From the NCBI RefSeq assembly GCF_020911865.1, contig NZ_CP087131.1, forward strand, positions 1,612,001 to 1,676,000: 64,000 nt of DNA, given 5' to 3'. The position numbers were made by a program, and so were the translations under genes. Of the stretch, positions 26,271-35,191 are shown piece by piece; the first letter of the stretch is position 1, and each line of letters opens with the position of its first letter. The notes below the pieces were generated by a model. It ran no database searches. It was not told the DNA's origin and was given only the letters and a program-made list of their open reading frames with translations. The stretch comes from Chryseobacterium sp. C-71. Its GTDB lineage: Bacteria; Bacteroidota; Bacteroidia; Flavobacteriales; Weeksellaceae.

Positions 26271-27149
26271 ATGCATACTATTCTTATAGAGCCAACAGAA
26301 AACCCAAAAGTGATGAAATTTGTAGCTGATTACAATTTGATTCCAGGGTCTTTAGAACTGGACAGAAATTCAGATATATCAGAAATCCCTTTAGCACAGG
26401 AAGTTTTCAACTATCCTTTTGTGGAAAGAATTTTTATCACTGCTAATTTTGTAGCCATTGCAAAACAGGATACCGTAGAATGGGAACATATTGCCGAAAA
26501 CCTGAAAAATGTAATTGAGGACGAGCTTTTGGCAAACCCAAGAATTTATCTTCAGAAGAAAAAGGAAATGGTTCAAATTTATGCGGAGATGACTCCTAAT
26601 CCAAACGTGATGAAATTTGTTTCGAGCAAAATATTGATGGAAGGATTTGTAGAAGTGAAATCCAGAGAACAATCTGAAGGAGTTCCTTTGGCGCAAGCTC
26701 TATTTACTGAATTCGATTTTGCTAAAGAAGTTTTCATATCTGATAATTTTGTGGCTGTCACAAGAGATAATTCTGTAGAATGGCATCAGGTAATGATGGC
26801 TGTGCGTGGTTTTATTGCTGAATACTTGCAGACTGGCGGAGTAATTTCGACAATAGAATCTCAAAAACATGAAAATCCGGTAGAGAAAATCATCAATAGA
26901 GATTACACAGACGATGAGCAAAAAATTTCTGATATTCTGAATGAATATGTGGCTCCTGCAGTAGAAAACGATGGTGGAAAAATATCTTTAATGGAATACG
27001 ACGAATCTTCAAAAACAGCAAGAATGCTTCTACAGGGTGCTTGCTCGGGATGCCCAAGTTCTACAGCTACATTGAAAGGCGGTATAGAAAATATTCTGAA
27101 ACAATTTTTACCTGATTTAGTAGAACGAGTAGAAGCAGTTAACGGATAA
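26271..27149 (+). CDS. NifU/Nfu-type iron-sulfur cluster carrier with duplicated N-terminal domain
   Basis: The 292-residue protein starts at MHTILIEPTENPKVMKFVAD. An Nfu_N domain at about 1-85 is repeated at about 103-190 (AEMTPNPNVMKFVSSKILME), and a NifU C-terminal domain follows at about 210-290 (LNEYVAPAVENDGGKISLME). The cluster-binding CxxC is C258 and C261 in GACSGCPSS. It carries 4Fe-4S clusters to target enzymes. The frame stays open upstream to an ATG at 26166, but that stretch is low-complexity repeat DNA overlapping the divergent gene's leader. hemH follows. Confidence 0.94.
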   Translation: MHTILIEPTENPKVMKFVADYNLIPGSLELDRNSDISEIPLAQEVFNYPFVERIFITANFVAIAKQDTVEWEHIAENLKNVIEDELLANPRIYLQKKKEMVQIYAEMTPNPNVMKFVSSKILMEGFVEVKSREQSEGVPLAQALFTEFDFAKEVFISDNFVAVTRDNSVEWHQVMMAVRGFIAEYLQTGGVISTIESQKHENPVEKIINRDYTDDEQKISDILNEYVAPAVENDGGKISLMEYDESSKTARMLLQGACSGCPSSTATLKGGIENILKQFLPDLVERVEAVNG

Positions 27150-27230
27150 ACACAAGAAATAAGCAATGAGTAAAAGTAATTTTTCTTTACTTGATATTAC
27201 TCATTACCAATTACTCATTACATATATAGA

Positions 27231-28253
27231 ATGAAAGGAATATTATTAGTCAATCTCGGTTCACCAAGATCAACCTCTGTACCTGATGTAAGAGAATATC
27301 TAGACGAGTTCTTAATGGACGAAAAAGTGATTGATTACCGATGGTTTTTCCGTGCACTTTTGGTTCAGGGAATTATTTTAAATACAAGACCCGCAAAATC
27401 TGCCGAAGCTTATAAAACAGTATGGACAGATGAAGGTTCGCCTTTGATTGTCATCACTCAGAAAATTCAGAAAAAACTTCAGAAATTGGTTGACGTTCCT
27501 GTAGAAATCGGGATGCGATATGCTCAACCAAGCATTGAAGCCGGAATTCAGAAATTAGTTGATCAAGGTGTAACGGAAATTGTTTTATTTCCATTGTATC
27601 CTCAATATGCGATGAGCACAACTGAAACGGTGATTGACAAAGCAGAAGAAGTAAGAAAAAAGAAATTTCCAGGAGTTAAGATCAATTATGTTCAGCCTTT
27701 TTACAATAGAGAAATTTACATCGACTGTCTTGCGGAAAGCATCAGAGAAAAACTTCCTGAAAATTTTGATGCATTACAGTTTTCGTATCACGGCGTTCCC
27801 GAGAGACATATTTATAAAACCGATCCTACGAATACCTGTAATCTGAACGACTGTTGCTCGCGTGAGAATAATCCGAGTCATCAGTTTTGCTATCGTCATC
27901 AATGTTTTGACGTGACCAATTCTGTGATTAAAAAATTGGGATTACCAAAAGAAAAAGTGATGGTCACCTTCCAATCAAGATTGGGGAAAGATAAATGGAT
28001 GGAACCTTATACTGACGAAACTTTAGAAACTATTGGAAAAAAAGGAATTAAAAACCTTGCTATAGTTTGTCCGGCTTTTGTTTCTGACTGTCTGGAGACT
28101 TTGGAAGAGATTTCAGTCGAAGGAAAACATCAATTTGAGCATGGTGGCGGAGAAAATTTCCATTACATTCCTTGTTTAAATGACGAAGACCGATGGATTG
28201 ATGTCGTAAAAACACTTTGCGAAGAAAAACTGAACGAGTTTTATTTCGTTTAA
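27231..28253 (+). CDS. hemH: ferrochelatase
   Basis: The 340-residue enzyme inserts ferrous iron into protoporphyrin IX as the last step of haem synthesis. The start (MKGILLVNLGSPRSTSVPDV), the catalytic His region (QFSYHGVPERHIYKT) and the metal-site Glu region (CPAFVSDCLETLEEI) are all present. A cysteine-rich insertion (NTCNLNDCCSRENN, HQFCYRHQC) follows the catalytic His. Ferrochelatases of other groups carry a 2Fe-2S cluster, but the spacing differs, so cluster binding is open. It ends at a GNRA-loop terminator. Confidence 0.97.
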   Translation: MKGILLVNLGSPRSTSVPDVREYLDEFLMDEKVIDYRWFFRALLVQGIILNTRPAKSAEAYKTVWTDEGSPLIVITQKIQKKLQKLVDVPVEIGMRYAQPSIEAGIQKLVDQGVTEIVLFPLYPQYAMSTTETVIDKAEEVRKKKFPGVKINYVQPFYNREIYIDCLAESIREKLPENFDALQFSYHGVPERHIYKTDPTNTCNLNDCCSRENNPSHQFCYRHQCFDVTNSVIKKLGLPKEKVMVTFQSRLGKDKWMEPYTDETLETIGKKGIKNLAIVCPAFVSDCLETLEEISVEGKHQFEHGGGENFHYIPCLNDEDRWIDVVKTLCEEKLNEFYFV

Positions 28254-28274
28254 ATTCAATTTTTAAAAATATAG

Positions 28275-28305
28275 AGGACATTTGAGCAATCAAATGTCCT
28301 TTTTC
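28275..28305 (+). terminator. terminator of hemH
   Basis: Perfect 11-bp stem AGGACATTTGA / TCAAATGTCCT with a GCAA tetraloop, then TTTTT. Confidence 0.92.
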
Positions 28306-28467
28306 TATTTATTTTGGGAACACCCCCTCAAAAACACACCAATTTAAATTAAAAACATATTTATTTTAAAATAATTTAAAATTTAATAGGGGTTAATTTG
28401 GTTTTTTGATATTTTTTTGTACTTTTACCATATCAAAAGATAGGGACAATTTAAAAATTTAGAAATA

Positions 28468-28695
28468 ATGGACTCAAGTATAGAAATTCTAAAAAGAAAA
28501 ATTGAAAGTTTCACTCCAGAACTTGCAGAGGCTTTCATTAGAATCGTGGAAAATTTAGATACAACTCCAAAATCTAATGTTCCGCAGTTTCAATTGGAGG
28601 AAGTTTCTCAAAGAATTCAGTTTCATTCTGAAAATAACAAGACTAAACTTGATTTCTTTGAAAGCATCTCTGAATTAGAAAAAATCTGTGCGTAA
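28468..28695 (+). CDS. antitoxin-like small protein
   Basis: The 75-residue, mostly alpha-helical acidic protein (IEILKRKIESFTPELAEAFI, FQLEEVSQRIQFHSENN, DFFESISELEKICA) has the shape of a Bacteroidota addiction-module antitoxin: a helical N-terminal half and a short C-terminal arm that could wrap the toxin. Its stop codon overlaps the ATG of the next gene by one base (TAATG), showing translational coupling. It is preceded by a 214-bp gap holding the hemH terminator and AT-rich promoter DNA. No DNA-binding fold is obvious, so autoregulation is not assured. Confidence 0.65.
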   Translation: MDSSIEILKRKIESFTPELAEAFIRIVENLDTTPKSNVPQFQLEEVSQRIQFHSENNKTKLDFFESISELEKICA

Positions 28696-28955
28696 TGAAA
28701 GTTTTATTGTCATCAATTGCAAAGAATGACATTCGAATGCTGATGAGGGTTTTTAATGCTGAGGAACACAATAAAGACAAGTATTTTTTGGATGATTTAA
28801 AAGAATCCATCAACACTATTTTAAGTAACTACGAGAAATTAGATATAAAAAGCAAGGAAATTCAGGTTTACAAAACCGAAAATTTTCCTGTCAACATTCA
28901 TTATTTGTTTGAAGACAACGACAGCCTTTTTATTACTGCCATTTTTAAGAATTAA
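28695..28955 (+). CDS. RelE/ParE-like toxin candidate
   Basis: The 86-residue protein has the order of elements seen in the RelE/ParE superfamily: strand (MKVLLSSIAKNDIRML), two helices (HNKDKYFLDDLKESINTILS), then a C-terminal sheet (EIQVYKTENFPVNIHYLFED, SLFITAIFKN). It is coupled to the antitoxin-like gene upstream. The catalytic residues of RNase-type RelE proteins are not evident, so ParE-like gyrase action or an inactive form is possible. It ends at a strong terminator, so the two genes form a closed cassette. Confidence 0.65.
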   Translation: MKVLLSSIAKNDIRMLMRVFNAEEHNKDKYFLDDLKESINTILSNYEKLDIKSKEIQVYKTENFPVNIHYLFEDNDSLFITAIFKN

Positions 28956-29040
28956 AAAAAGATATTTAATTGACGACTTTTTTTGACATTATTATATAGT
29001 TTGATTTTATCTGTAAAGGTCTTGTACACCTTAAAACAGC

Positions 29041-29072
29041 AACCTTACAAATGGAAAATTTGTAAGGTTTTT
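29041..29072. terminator. terminator after the toxin-antitoxin-like pair
   Basis: AACCTTACAAAT (29041-29052) and ATTTGTAAGGTT (29058-29069), then T's. It can also serve the convergent plug-protein gene. Confidence 0.9.
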
Positions 29073-29110
29073 TTATTTAAAAAAATTTTTATCATTTGTG
29101 AAATTTCAAA

Positions 29111-30322
29111 TTATCTCACAGGCGTTCTAAATTCCCCATACCCCAACAATCCGTCATAATTTCTTCCGAAAGGTTTATAGTACAAAAATGCCTGATAAAG
29201 ATTTTCTGTCTGCCAGAAATTCCCGTTGATTTCTCCCAAATTCAAAGACCCGTTGGCTTCTTTGGTTGCGAGAATATAATTATAAAAACCTTGTTTCAGG
29301 AAAATTTTTGCGACATATTGTTTCTTTTCTGCATTATAAATCATTTGAGATTCTTTGTTTGCTTTAAAATTATTAAAGCCTCCCACGACATACAGTTCCT
29401 TATCCATCGGATCAGAATCTAGAGAAAAATGAACCCAGGCATAATCTGCTTCTCTTTCTGCATTTCTTTCTAAACCTAAATCATTTCTTCGGTAATAAAA
29501 TGCTCCGTTAACGTCTGGTTGATATTGATAATTTAAAGGATACGCCCAAACCGGATGAAGATAAGTCTGATTAACCCCATCTTTCAAACCCGTTTCCTGC
29601 ACCATATCTGCAGGCATATTCATGTTTTTATTATCGAAATAATAAAACTCGTTATTTCCGGGAAACACAATACTCATCTGCTGAAACAAAATCTGACTTC
29701 CCAAAGTAGAACTCGGTTTAAGATTAGTAATCGTCATATTCTGATTGTTATTCTGCATTACATTCAGCGTCATAGAATTCACATTTCCTGACAGATCTCC
29801 GCCTTTTGAAGTCACCTGCACCTCTACCCTTTGATTGACATTCGGATTTCTCGCATCTGCAATTCTTGAAATATTCAGAGCTAAATTTGCCTGATCTTCC
29901 ACCAAAGAAAATCTTTTGGTAAACAGTGGTTTGTCTGCAGAATCTTTATAAACGATGATTTCAAAATTTCCGGAAATTTTCGGTCTGATCTTATCATTTG
30001 GAAAATTGAGTTTATAATGTGTGTAAGGCTGTATCGTATTGAAAGAATATTCAAACTGATCGAGCAATGCATTCATGCTTCCATTGGCAATTTCCGTGAA
30101 GAAAAGATTATCGTCCTGCCAATTTCTGTCGTAATGCTTGATGGTGTATCTGTAAATTGTACTAGAATTAGTCAAATCATCAAAACTCAACACCAACTGC
30201 TGGTTCATTGTAATGACCGGCGTTTCGTCATTCGTCTGAGGATTAAACAACTGAATACTTTGAATGTTCTGCCCGAAAGCTAAAGAACCTAAACTGAGTA
30301 AAAATATCTGCAACGTTTTCAT
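29111..30322 (-). CDS. type IX secretion system plug protein (DUF5103)
   Basis: The 403-residue protein has a signal peptide (MKTLQIFLLSLGSLAFGQ) and matches in layout the DUF5103 family, now described as the T9SS plug protein that closes the SprA/Sov translocon from the periplasmic side. Recognisable stretches are IQSIQLFNPQTNDETPVITM at the start, FSYTIKHYDRNWQ-like text (STIYRYTIKHYDRNWQDDN), FYYRRNDLGLERNAEREADY and the end RNYDGLLGYGEFRTPVR. Recognition is by recall of the family. It links to the T9SS-sorted proteins at the right end of the window. It is divergent from the MBL hydrolase. Confidence 0.85.
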   Translation of the reverse strand: MKTLQIFLLSLGSLAFGQNIQSIQLFNPQTNDETPVITMNQQLVLSFDDLTNSSTIYRYTIKHYDRNWQDDNLFFTEIANGSMNALLDQFEYSFNTIQPYTHYKLNFPNDKIRPKISGNFEIIVYKDSADKPLFTKRFSLVEDQANLALNISRIADARNPNVNQRVEVQVTSKGGDLSGNVNSMTLNVMQNNNQNMTITNLKPSSTLGSQILFQQMSIVFPGNNEFYYFDNKNMNMPADMVQETGLKDGVNQTYLHPVWAYPLNYQYQPDVNGAFYYRRNDLGLERNAEREADYAWVHFSLDSDPMDKELYVVGGFNNFKANKESQMIYNAEKKQYVAKIFLKQGFYNYILATKEANGSLNLGEINGNFWQTENLYQAFLYYKPFGRNYDGLLGYGEFRTPVR

Positions 30323-30383
30323 TATGACGAAGATAACGAATCTCTAAAGAATATTGTATTTTTGATAAAAAAATATTCAGAAT

Positions 30384-31022
30384 ATGTTTCAAATACAGGC
30401 TTTCGTGTTCAATTTTGCAAGTGAAAATACTTACGTTCTTTTTAATGAAAACAAAAATGCATGGCTGCTCGATCCGGGAAATATGAACGAGCAGGAAAGC
30501 AAAGCAATTGAAGGTTTCATCACAGAAAACGGATTAAAGATTGAAAAAATCATTTTAACTCATGCTCATATCGACCATGTTCTAGGTTTACAATGGGCAT
30601 TTGACACGTATAAAGTTCCTGTAACAATGCATGAAGATGATAAAGAAGTTTTGGATATGCTTCAGGCAAGCGGAATAAGATTTGGTTTTCAGATTCCTGC
30701 AGTAAACGTTGATTTAGAATATGTAAACGAAGATGATGAATTGGATTTCGACGGCGAGAAATTTAAAATCTATCACGTTCCGGGACATTCGCCTGGAAGT
30801 GTGGTTTACCACAATGAAACTCAGAAATTTATCATTTCCGGTGATGTTTTATTTGAAGGAAGCATCGGAAGAACAGATTTATATAAAGGAAATTATGAGC
30901 AGCTAATTGAAGGAATTAAAACCAAGCTTTTTATTCTTAATGATGAAACGCAGGTTTTCTCTGGGCACGGAAATCCTACAACGATTGGTTTTGAGAAGGA
31001 GTACAATCCGTTTTTTCAGTAG
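30384..31022 (+). CDS. MBL-fold metallo-hydrolase (glyoxalase II-like)
   Basis: The 212-residue protein has the metal-binding motif THAHIDH (HxHxDH) at about 57-63, a second histidine in HVPGHSPGSVVYH, an aspartate in ISGDVLFEGSIGRTD, and a last histidine in FSGHGNPTTIGFE. These make a two-metal beta-lactamase-fold hydrolase of the GloB/YcbL type. It lacks the C-terminal substrate domain of true glyoxalase II, so the substrate may be another thioester. A TATTTTTG -7 box lies shortly upstream. It ends before a palindrome and a terminator. Confidence 0.92.
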   Translation: MFQIQAFVFNFASENTYVLFNENKNAWLLDPGNMNEQESKAIEGFITENGLKIEKIILTHAHIDHVLGLQWAFDTYKVPVTMHEDDKEVLDMLQASGIRFGFQIPAVNVDLEYVNEDDELDFDGEKFKIYHVPGHSPGSVVYHNETQKFIISGDVLFEGSIGRTDLYKGNYEQLIEGIKTKLFILNDETQVFSGHGNPTTIGFEKEYNPFFQ

Positions 31023-31079
31023 AAGTTTGGGTTCGAATACATGAGAGTTTTAGGGTTTTATTAGAGTCTTGAAAATATT

Positions 31080-31181
31080 GAGATGCTTCGACAAGCTCAG
31101 CATGACATCGCTACAAATAATCTGTTAAAATAAAAACAGTTAGTATTAGAATTGTCATGCTGAGCGGAGTCGAAGCATCTC
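31080..31181. repeat. REP-like palindrome, GTCATGCTGAG...GAAGCATCTC type
   Basis: Two inverted arms, GAGATGCTTCGACAAGCTCAG... (31080-31106) and its near-complement ending GAAGCATCTC (31153-31181), enclose an AT-rich loop of about 46 bp. The arms differ mainly in the middle (CTTGTC against CGGAGTC). This wording is a widespread intergenic repeat in Bacteroidota by my recall. Confidence 0.8.
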
Positions 31182-31190
31182 TTAAAAATA

Positions 31191-31220
31191 AAAACCGTCA
31201 GAATAAATTCCGACGGTTTT
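31191..31220. terminator. bidirectional terminator between the MBL gene and the TonB receptor gene
   Basis: AAAACCGTC and GACGGTTTT, extended inward by GAAT/ATTC; it lies between convergent genes. Confidence 0.85.
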
Positions 31221-31245
31221 CAATTTAAATATTTAGAATAATTAT

Positions 31246-33690
31246 TTAGAAATCCAAAGTAATCGAAGCTCTTACAGCCGCCCCCATAATCGGTCTTGCC
31301 ATAATCGTTCCGTCTCCAGATGGAGATCCTGCTCTTGGGTCACCTTCTGTAATTCCGATGGTGTTGAAAATATTTGTTCCGTCAACTGCAAATCTGATTT
31401 TCCCCAACTGATAAGAAGTTCCCGCTCCTACCTCTGAGAATGAAGGCAATGTCTGCGCATTTTTCTCATCCTGGAAACGTTTTCCGTAATAATTTACACT
31501 TGCATACGCTCTCCATTGTTTAGTAATATTTACAGCCGGAGCGATATTGAAGTAAAACTTAGGCATTCTTCTTACGGTGTTGTCATCATAATTAAATGTA
31601 GATCCGTCCGCATTATTTCCTGTAAAATCTTTGTATTTCGGATTTTGAATGGTTCCGTTGAAAGTTACTTCCAATAAATTATTAAACAATCTCGCATAAC
31701 CCTCTAATTCTACCCCAAAATTGCTAGTGTTGGCAAATTTGTTTTCTGAAGTTCCGTCAGAGAAAACATCGGTAAACGATAAGTTTTTCAATGTTGAATA
31801 GAACGGAATTACCGCAATATCAAAAGTTCTTGAGTAGTATTTGTATCCAACTTCTAATTGATTGGTCGTAACAGGTTTTATTGCTGAAAGATCCATCATA
31901 TTATTGTAGTACGCTTCTTCATTCGGAGATCTGAAACCATTAGAAAAACGTGCATAGACTGCATTTTCTGAATTAATTTTATAATTTAAAGCCGTAGTGA
32001 AAGATACTCTGTTGACATCATAATTCCAATATGTGAATTTATTCCCCAAAACAGACATATTATCATCCGCAGTTGTCGTTAAAAAACTGTGCGTTCCGTC
32101 TGTTGTCAAGCCAGAATTATTTAAATTTCCGGAAGTTGTGTTGACACCATACCCTTTGTAGAAATCACGGCTGTAACGAATTCCTCCATTGAAGCTTAAA
32201 TCATCTGTAATATTGAAGTCTAAATTTGCATAAAGATCATTCAAACTCCCTTGAACCTGAGAATCTCTCAACAAGAAAGACATTTCTGTAACTCCGTTGT
32301 ATGTTTTAGAATAACCTGTACTTGTTGGCGCAAGAGAAGTATCCACTAAATTTAATAACTCTGGTTTGTCCGAAGCTGTTGCTAAAATATTACTCCAATT
32401 CCAGTTTTGATGAGATTTCCAGTTAGATTTATAGAAACCTGCCGTTACATTTCCTTTATCAAATTTATAACTGAACTGTAAGTCATTCACGAAATTATTC
32501 ATCTGCTTGTCGATTGCCCAGAAACCTAATTTCTGCACATAAGCCGGATTCATAACTGCACCAGAACTTACTGATGAATATTGGAAGTTATTGCCTGTAA
32601 TTCCATAAGAGCTTGCAAAATCTGCAGCAGTTTGCGGACCGCCTGCCGGGAAAATTCCGGTATAATTCATGTCGATATTAGTATACCTTGTTTTATTTAA
32701 AACAGAGAAATTTCCACCTAAGTCATATTTAAATTCAGCCCCCAAAACATCAACTTTCGGATGAATTCCGTCTTCTAAATTTCTACTGAAAAAACCTCCA
32801 CCCGCTTGTGGGATATTTAATTGGCTGATATTTCTGTAGCTGTACGTTCCGTAATTAGCATCAAATCCGTTAAATTCTTTTAGATCATTTCCATTTTGTA
32901 CCAAAGGAATCGGAAGGTAGAATGTATTTCTGTCATCCAATTTTTTATAGTAAACTTTAGCATAACCTTTATCAAAGACATATTTCAGATTCATTCTGAT
33001 CTGTCCGCCCTGATTTGCTTTGAAACCAGTTTTTCTGATTCCGTCATCGGTTCTGTAAAAACCACCAACGTTAAAGAATAATTTATCCTGAACCAAAGCT
33101 CCGCCAACATTGACGTCTGTACGCATCAAACCGTAAGTACTTGTTTCTAATTTTGCCGTTCCTTTGAAATCGTTTCCGCCTTCTTTCGTAATAAAGTTGA
33201 TTAAACCTCCTGGAGAATTGGTTGCAAAAATAGATCCTGAACCACCTCTCAAAGCTTCTAATCTGCTAACAGAATTGTCAACACGGAAAAAGTTATCTGC
33301 ATTTGCAAATTGCAACGCTCCGTCTTCAAAAACCGGAAGTCCATCTTCCTGAACCTGTACAAATTCATAAGCTCCGGCAGAAGGAATCCCTCTTGCGAAA
33401 AGGTTATTTCCTACTTCACCACCGGAAGTTTCAACCGCAAAACCGGGAACTCTCTGCAATAAAGCAGCAGCACTGATCGGGTTTTGTTTCTGAATTTCTT
33501 TTGCACTGAACGTAGAAATCGCCGTACTCGATTCGATTTTTGGTTTTGGTCTGGAGTTACCTGTGATGACCACCTGGTCAATAGATGCAGTTCTTGTAGA
33601 ATCCTGTGGAGTTTCTTGTGCATACGTATTATTGAAATAAAGCGTAGCAATTCCGGCAAGCAAAAAGATTGATTTGTTTTTCATAGCCAA
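31246..33690 (-). CDS. TonB-dependent outer-membrane receptor, probably for trehalose or a related sugar
   Basis: The 814-residue protein has a signal peptide ending NNTYAQE, followed by a TonB-box-like segment (SIDQVVITGNSR), a plug domain at about 50-170 (EIQKQNPISAAALLQRVPGF, RLEALRGGSGSIFATNSPGG) and a 22-strand barrel ending in an aromatic residue (AAVRASITLDF). No carboxypeptidase-like N-domain and no SusD partner are present, so it is not a classical SusC. It starts 20 bp after the trehalase gene on the same strand; substrate assignment comes from that context. The start may be M3 (33684) instead of M1. Confidence 0.92.
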   Translation of the reverse strand: MAMKNKSIFLLAGIATLYFNNTYAQETPQDSTRTASIDQVVITGNSRPKPKIESSTAISTFSAKEIQKQNPISAAALLQRVPGFAVETSGGEVGNNLFARGIPSAGAYEFVQVQEDGLPVFEDGALQFANADNFFRVDNSVSRLEALRGGSGSIFATNSPGGLINFITKEGGNDFKGTAKLETSTYGLMRTDVNVGGALVQDKLFFNVGGFYRTDDGIRKTGFKANQGGQIRMNLKYVFDKGYAKVYYKKLDDRNTFYLPIPLVQNGNDLKEFNGFDANYGTYSYRNISQLNIPQAGGGFFSRNLEDGIHPKVDVLGAEFKYDLGGNFSVLNKTRYTNIDMNYTGIFPAGGPQTAADFASSYGITGNNFQYSSVSSGAVMNPAYVQKLGFWAIDKQMNNFVNDLQFSYKFDKGNVTAGFYKSNWKSHQNWNWSNILATASDKPELLNLVDTSLAPTSTGYSKTYNGVTEMSFLLRDSQVQGSLNDLYANLDFNITDDLSFNGGIRYSRDFYKGYGVNTTSGNLNNSGLTTDGTHSFLTTTADDNMSVLGNKFTYWNYDVNRVSFTTALNYKINSENAVYARFSNGFRSPNEEAYYNNMMDLSAIKPVTTNQLEVGYKYYSRTFDIAVIPFYSTLKNLSFTDVFSDGTSENKFANTSNFGVELEGYARLFNNLLEVTFNGTIQNPKYKDFTGNNADGSTFNYDDNTVRRMPKFYFNIAPAVNITKQWRAYASVNYYGKRFQDEKNAQTLPSFSEVGAGTSYQLGKIRFAVDGTNIFNTIGITEGDPRAGSPSGDGTIMARPIMGAAVRASITLDF

Positions 33691-33710
33691 ATTGTTTTTA
33701 TATAGTTTGT

Positions 33711-35189
33711 TTAATTATTTTTTAATTTAAGATAAACGCCATTCGTCCATCCGAAGCCGTCCTGATTAGGATATTCTCCTCCCCCTGCAACGGTTTCTAT
33801 ATCTAAAGCGTTGTATTTTTCCATCAATTTTCCGGTATTATTATAGACTCTTTCAACGTTTGAAGACCAATTGTTTTTAATTTTTTCGGCTAAATAATCA
33901 AAACCATAGTTCTTCATTGATTGAAAACCTAACCATTGATAAGGTGCCCAAGCGTTTGGAAAATCCCATTGCTGACCTGAATTTTTGGTCGTAGTAACCA
34001 ATCCGCCTTGATGAAGAAATTTTTCTTCAATATTTTTAGCAACACATTTCGCCTGTTCATCACTCGCTAGACCAAGAAATAGAGGATAAAGAGCCGCAAT
34101 ATGTTCGGACAGTGTTGTTGTATTTTTTCTGGTGTGATAATCTTTATAAGTTCCTGAATTTTCGTCCCAGAAATATTTGTCGATCATCTGCCTTCTATTC
34201 GCTGCTCTTCCTGAATAACATTTTCCTTTTTCAGCTAAATTTTGAAGTGATGAAGATTTTGCTAAAGTGTTTTCTAAATGCCATAAAAGACAATTCAAAT
34301 CAACCTGAGTAAGATTTAAAGTTTCAATTGTCTGAATTGTATCTCCGTCTGCAAACCATCTGCTGGAAAAATCCCACCCTGATTCGCAGGCGCTTCTTAT
34401 ATTTCTGTAAAATTCTTCGCCAGCATTTTCACTGTCTTCAATATCAATTAAATAACTTTCAGGACGTGGTTCGTTTTCTGCGTCGTAATATCTGTTTAAA
34501 ACATCTCCGTTAACAGTTTTCACTACTCTTTTTATACTTGAACCATTCTCTAAATCTTTTTCGCCATTCATCCAGAAAGCATATTCTTTTTCTAACGTGT
34601 CGTGATATTTAATATAAATATTTTCATCTTTTGTGGTTTCAAAAAGTAAATCAAGCATCAACGAAAAGTATGGCGGTTGAGAACGGCTTAGAAAATGAGT
34701 TCTGCTCGCGTTCGGCACGAAACCAACTGTCTGAATTAAATAAGAACAGTTTTCAATAATATTTTCCATCATTTCCACTTTTCCGGAAACCTGCAAACCG
34801 AGCATAATGAAATAGCTGTCCCAATAAAAAAATTCGTTAAAACGACCTCCCGGAACGACATACGGCTTTGGAAGTTTCAATAAAGTTCCTTTTTCTTCAT
34901 AAGCCGTTCTTGTCAATTCGTCCCAAAGTTTTTCGATATGCTCATCAATTGGCAATTGAGCTTCTCTTTTAATTGAAATTTTAGCTCCTAAAAAATCGAA
35001 ATTTGACAATACAAATTGTTTCAAATCAAAACCTTTTTCATTTTTTTCATTTTCATATTTAGAATTAATTTCAGCAACAGAAAATAATGGAACTGCATCC
35101 GTCATTGTTTTTTGGTCTTCAAAAATCTGAGACCTTTGAACCTCATCAAAAAGAGTCTGAATTTCGTTGATATATAGTTGATTATTCAT
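33711..35189 (-). CDS. trehalase (GH37 family)
   Basis: The 492-residue protein has the two GH37 signatures: PGGRFNEFFYWDSYFIMLGL near residue 112 and QWDFPNAWAPYQWLG near 410. It hydrolyses trehalose to two glucose. There is no signal peptide (MNNQLYINEIQTLFDEVQRS), so it should act in the cytoplasm, fitting the MFS carrier encoded 2 bp upstream. Thus trehalose would pass the outer membrane by the TonB receptor and the inner membrane by the MFS protein. The second signature has NAWAP where the consensus reads NGWAP, a tolerated change. Confidence 0.94.
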   Translation of the reverse strand: MNNQLYINEIQTLFDEVQRSQIFEDQKTMTDAVPLFSVAEINSKYENEKNEKGFDLKQFVLSNFDFLGAKISIKREAQLPIDEHIEKLWDELTRTAYEEKGTLLKLPKPYVVPGGRFNEFFYWDSYFIMLGLQVSGKVEMMENIIENCSYLIQTVGFVPNASRTHFLSRSQPPYFSLMLDLLFETTKDENIYIKYHDTLEKEYAFWMNGEKDLENGSSIKRVVKTVNGDVLNRYYDAENEPRPESYLIDIEDSENAGEEFYRNIRSACESGWDFSSRWFADGDTIQTIETLNLTQVDLNCLLWHLENTLAKSSSLQNLAEKGKCYSGRAANRRQMIDKYFWDENSGTYKDYHTRKNTTTLSEHIAALYPLFLGLASDEQAKCVAKNIEEKFLHQGGLVTTTKNSGQQWDFPNAWAPYQWLGFQSMKNYGFDYLAEKIKNNWSSNVERVYNNTGKLMEKYNALDIETVAGGGEYPNQDGFGWTNGVYLKLKNN

Positions 35190-35191
35190 CT

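Noticed and set aside
31246..33690. SusC-type glycan receptor
   Set aside because: No SusD gene is adjacent and no N-terminal carboxypeptidase-like domain is present; it is a plain TonB receptor.
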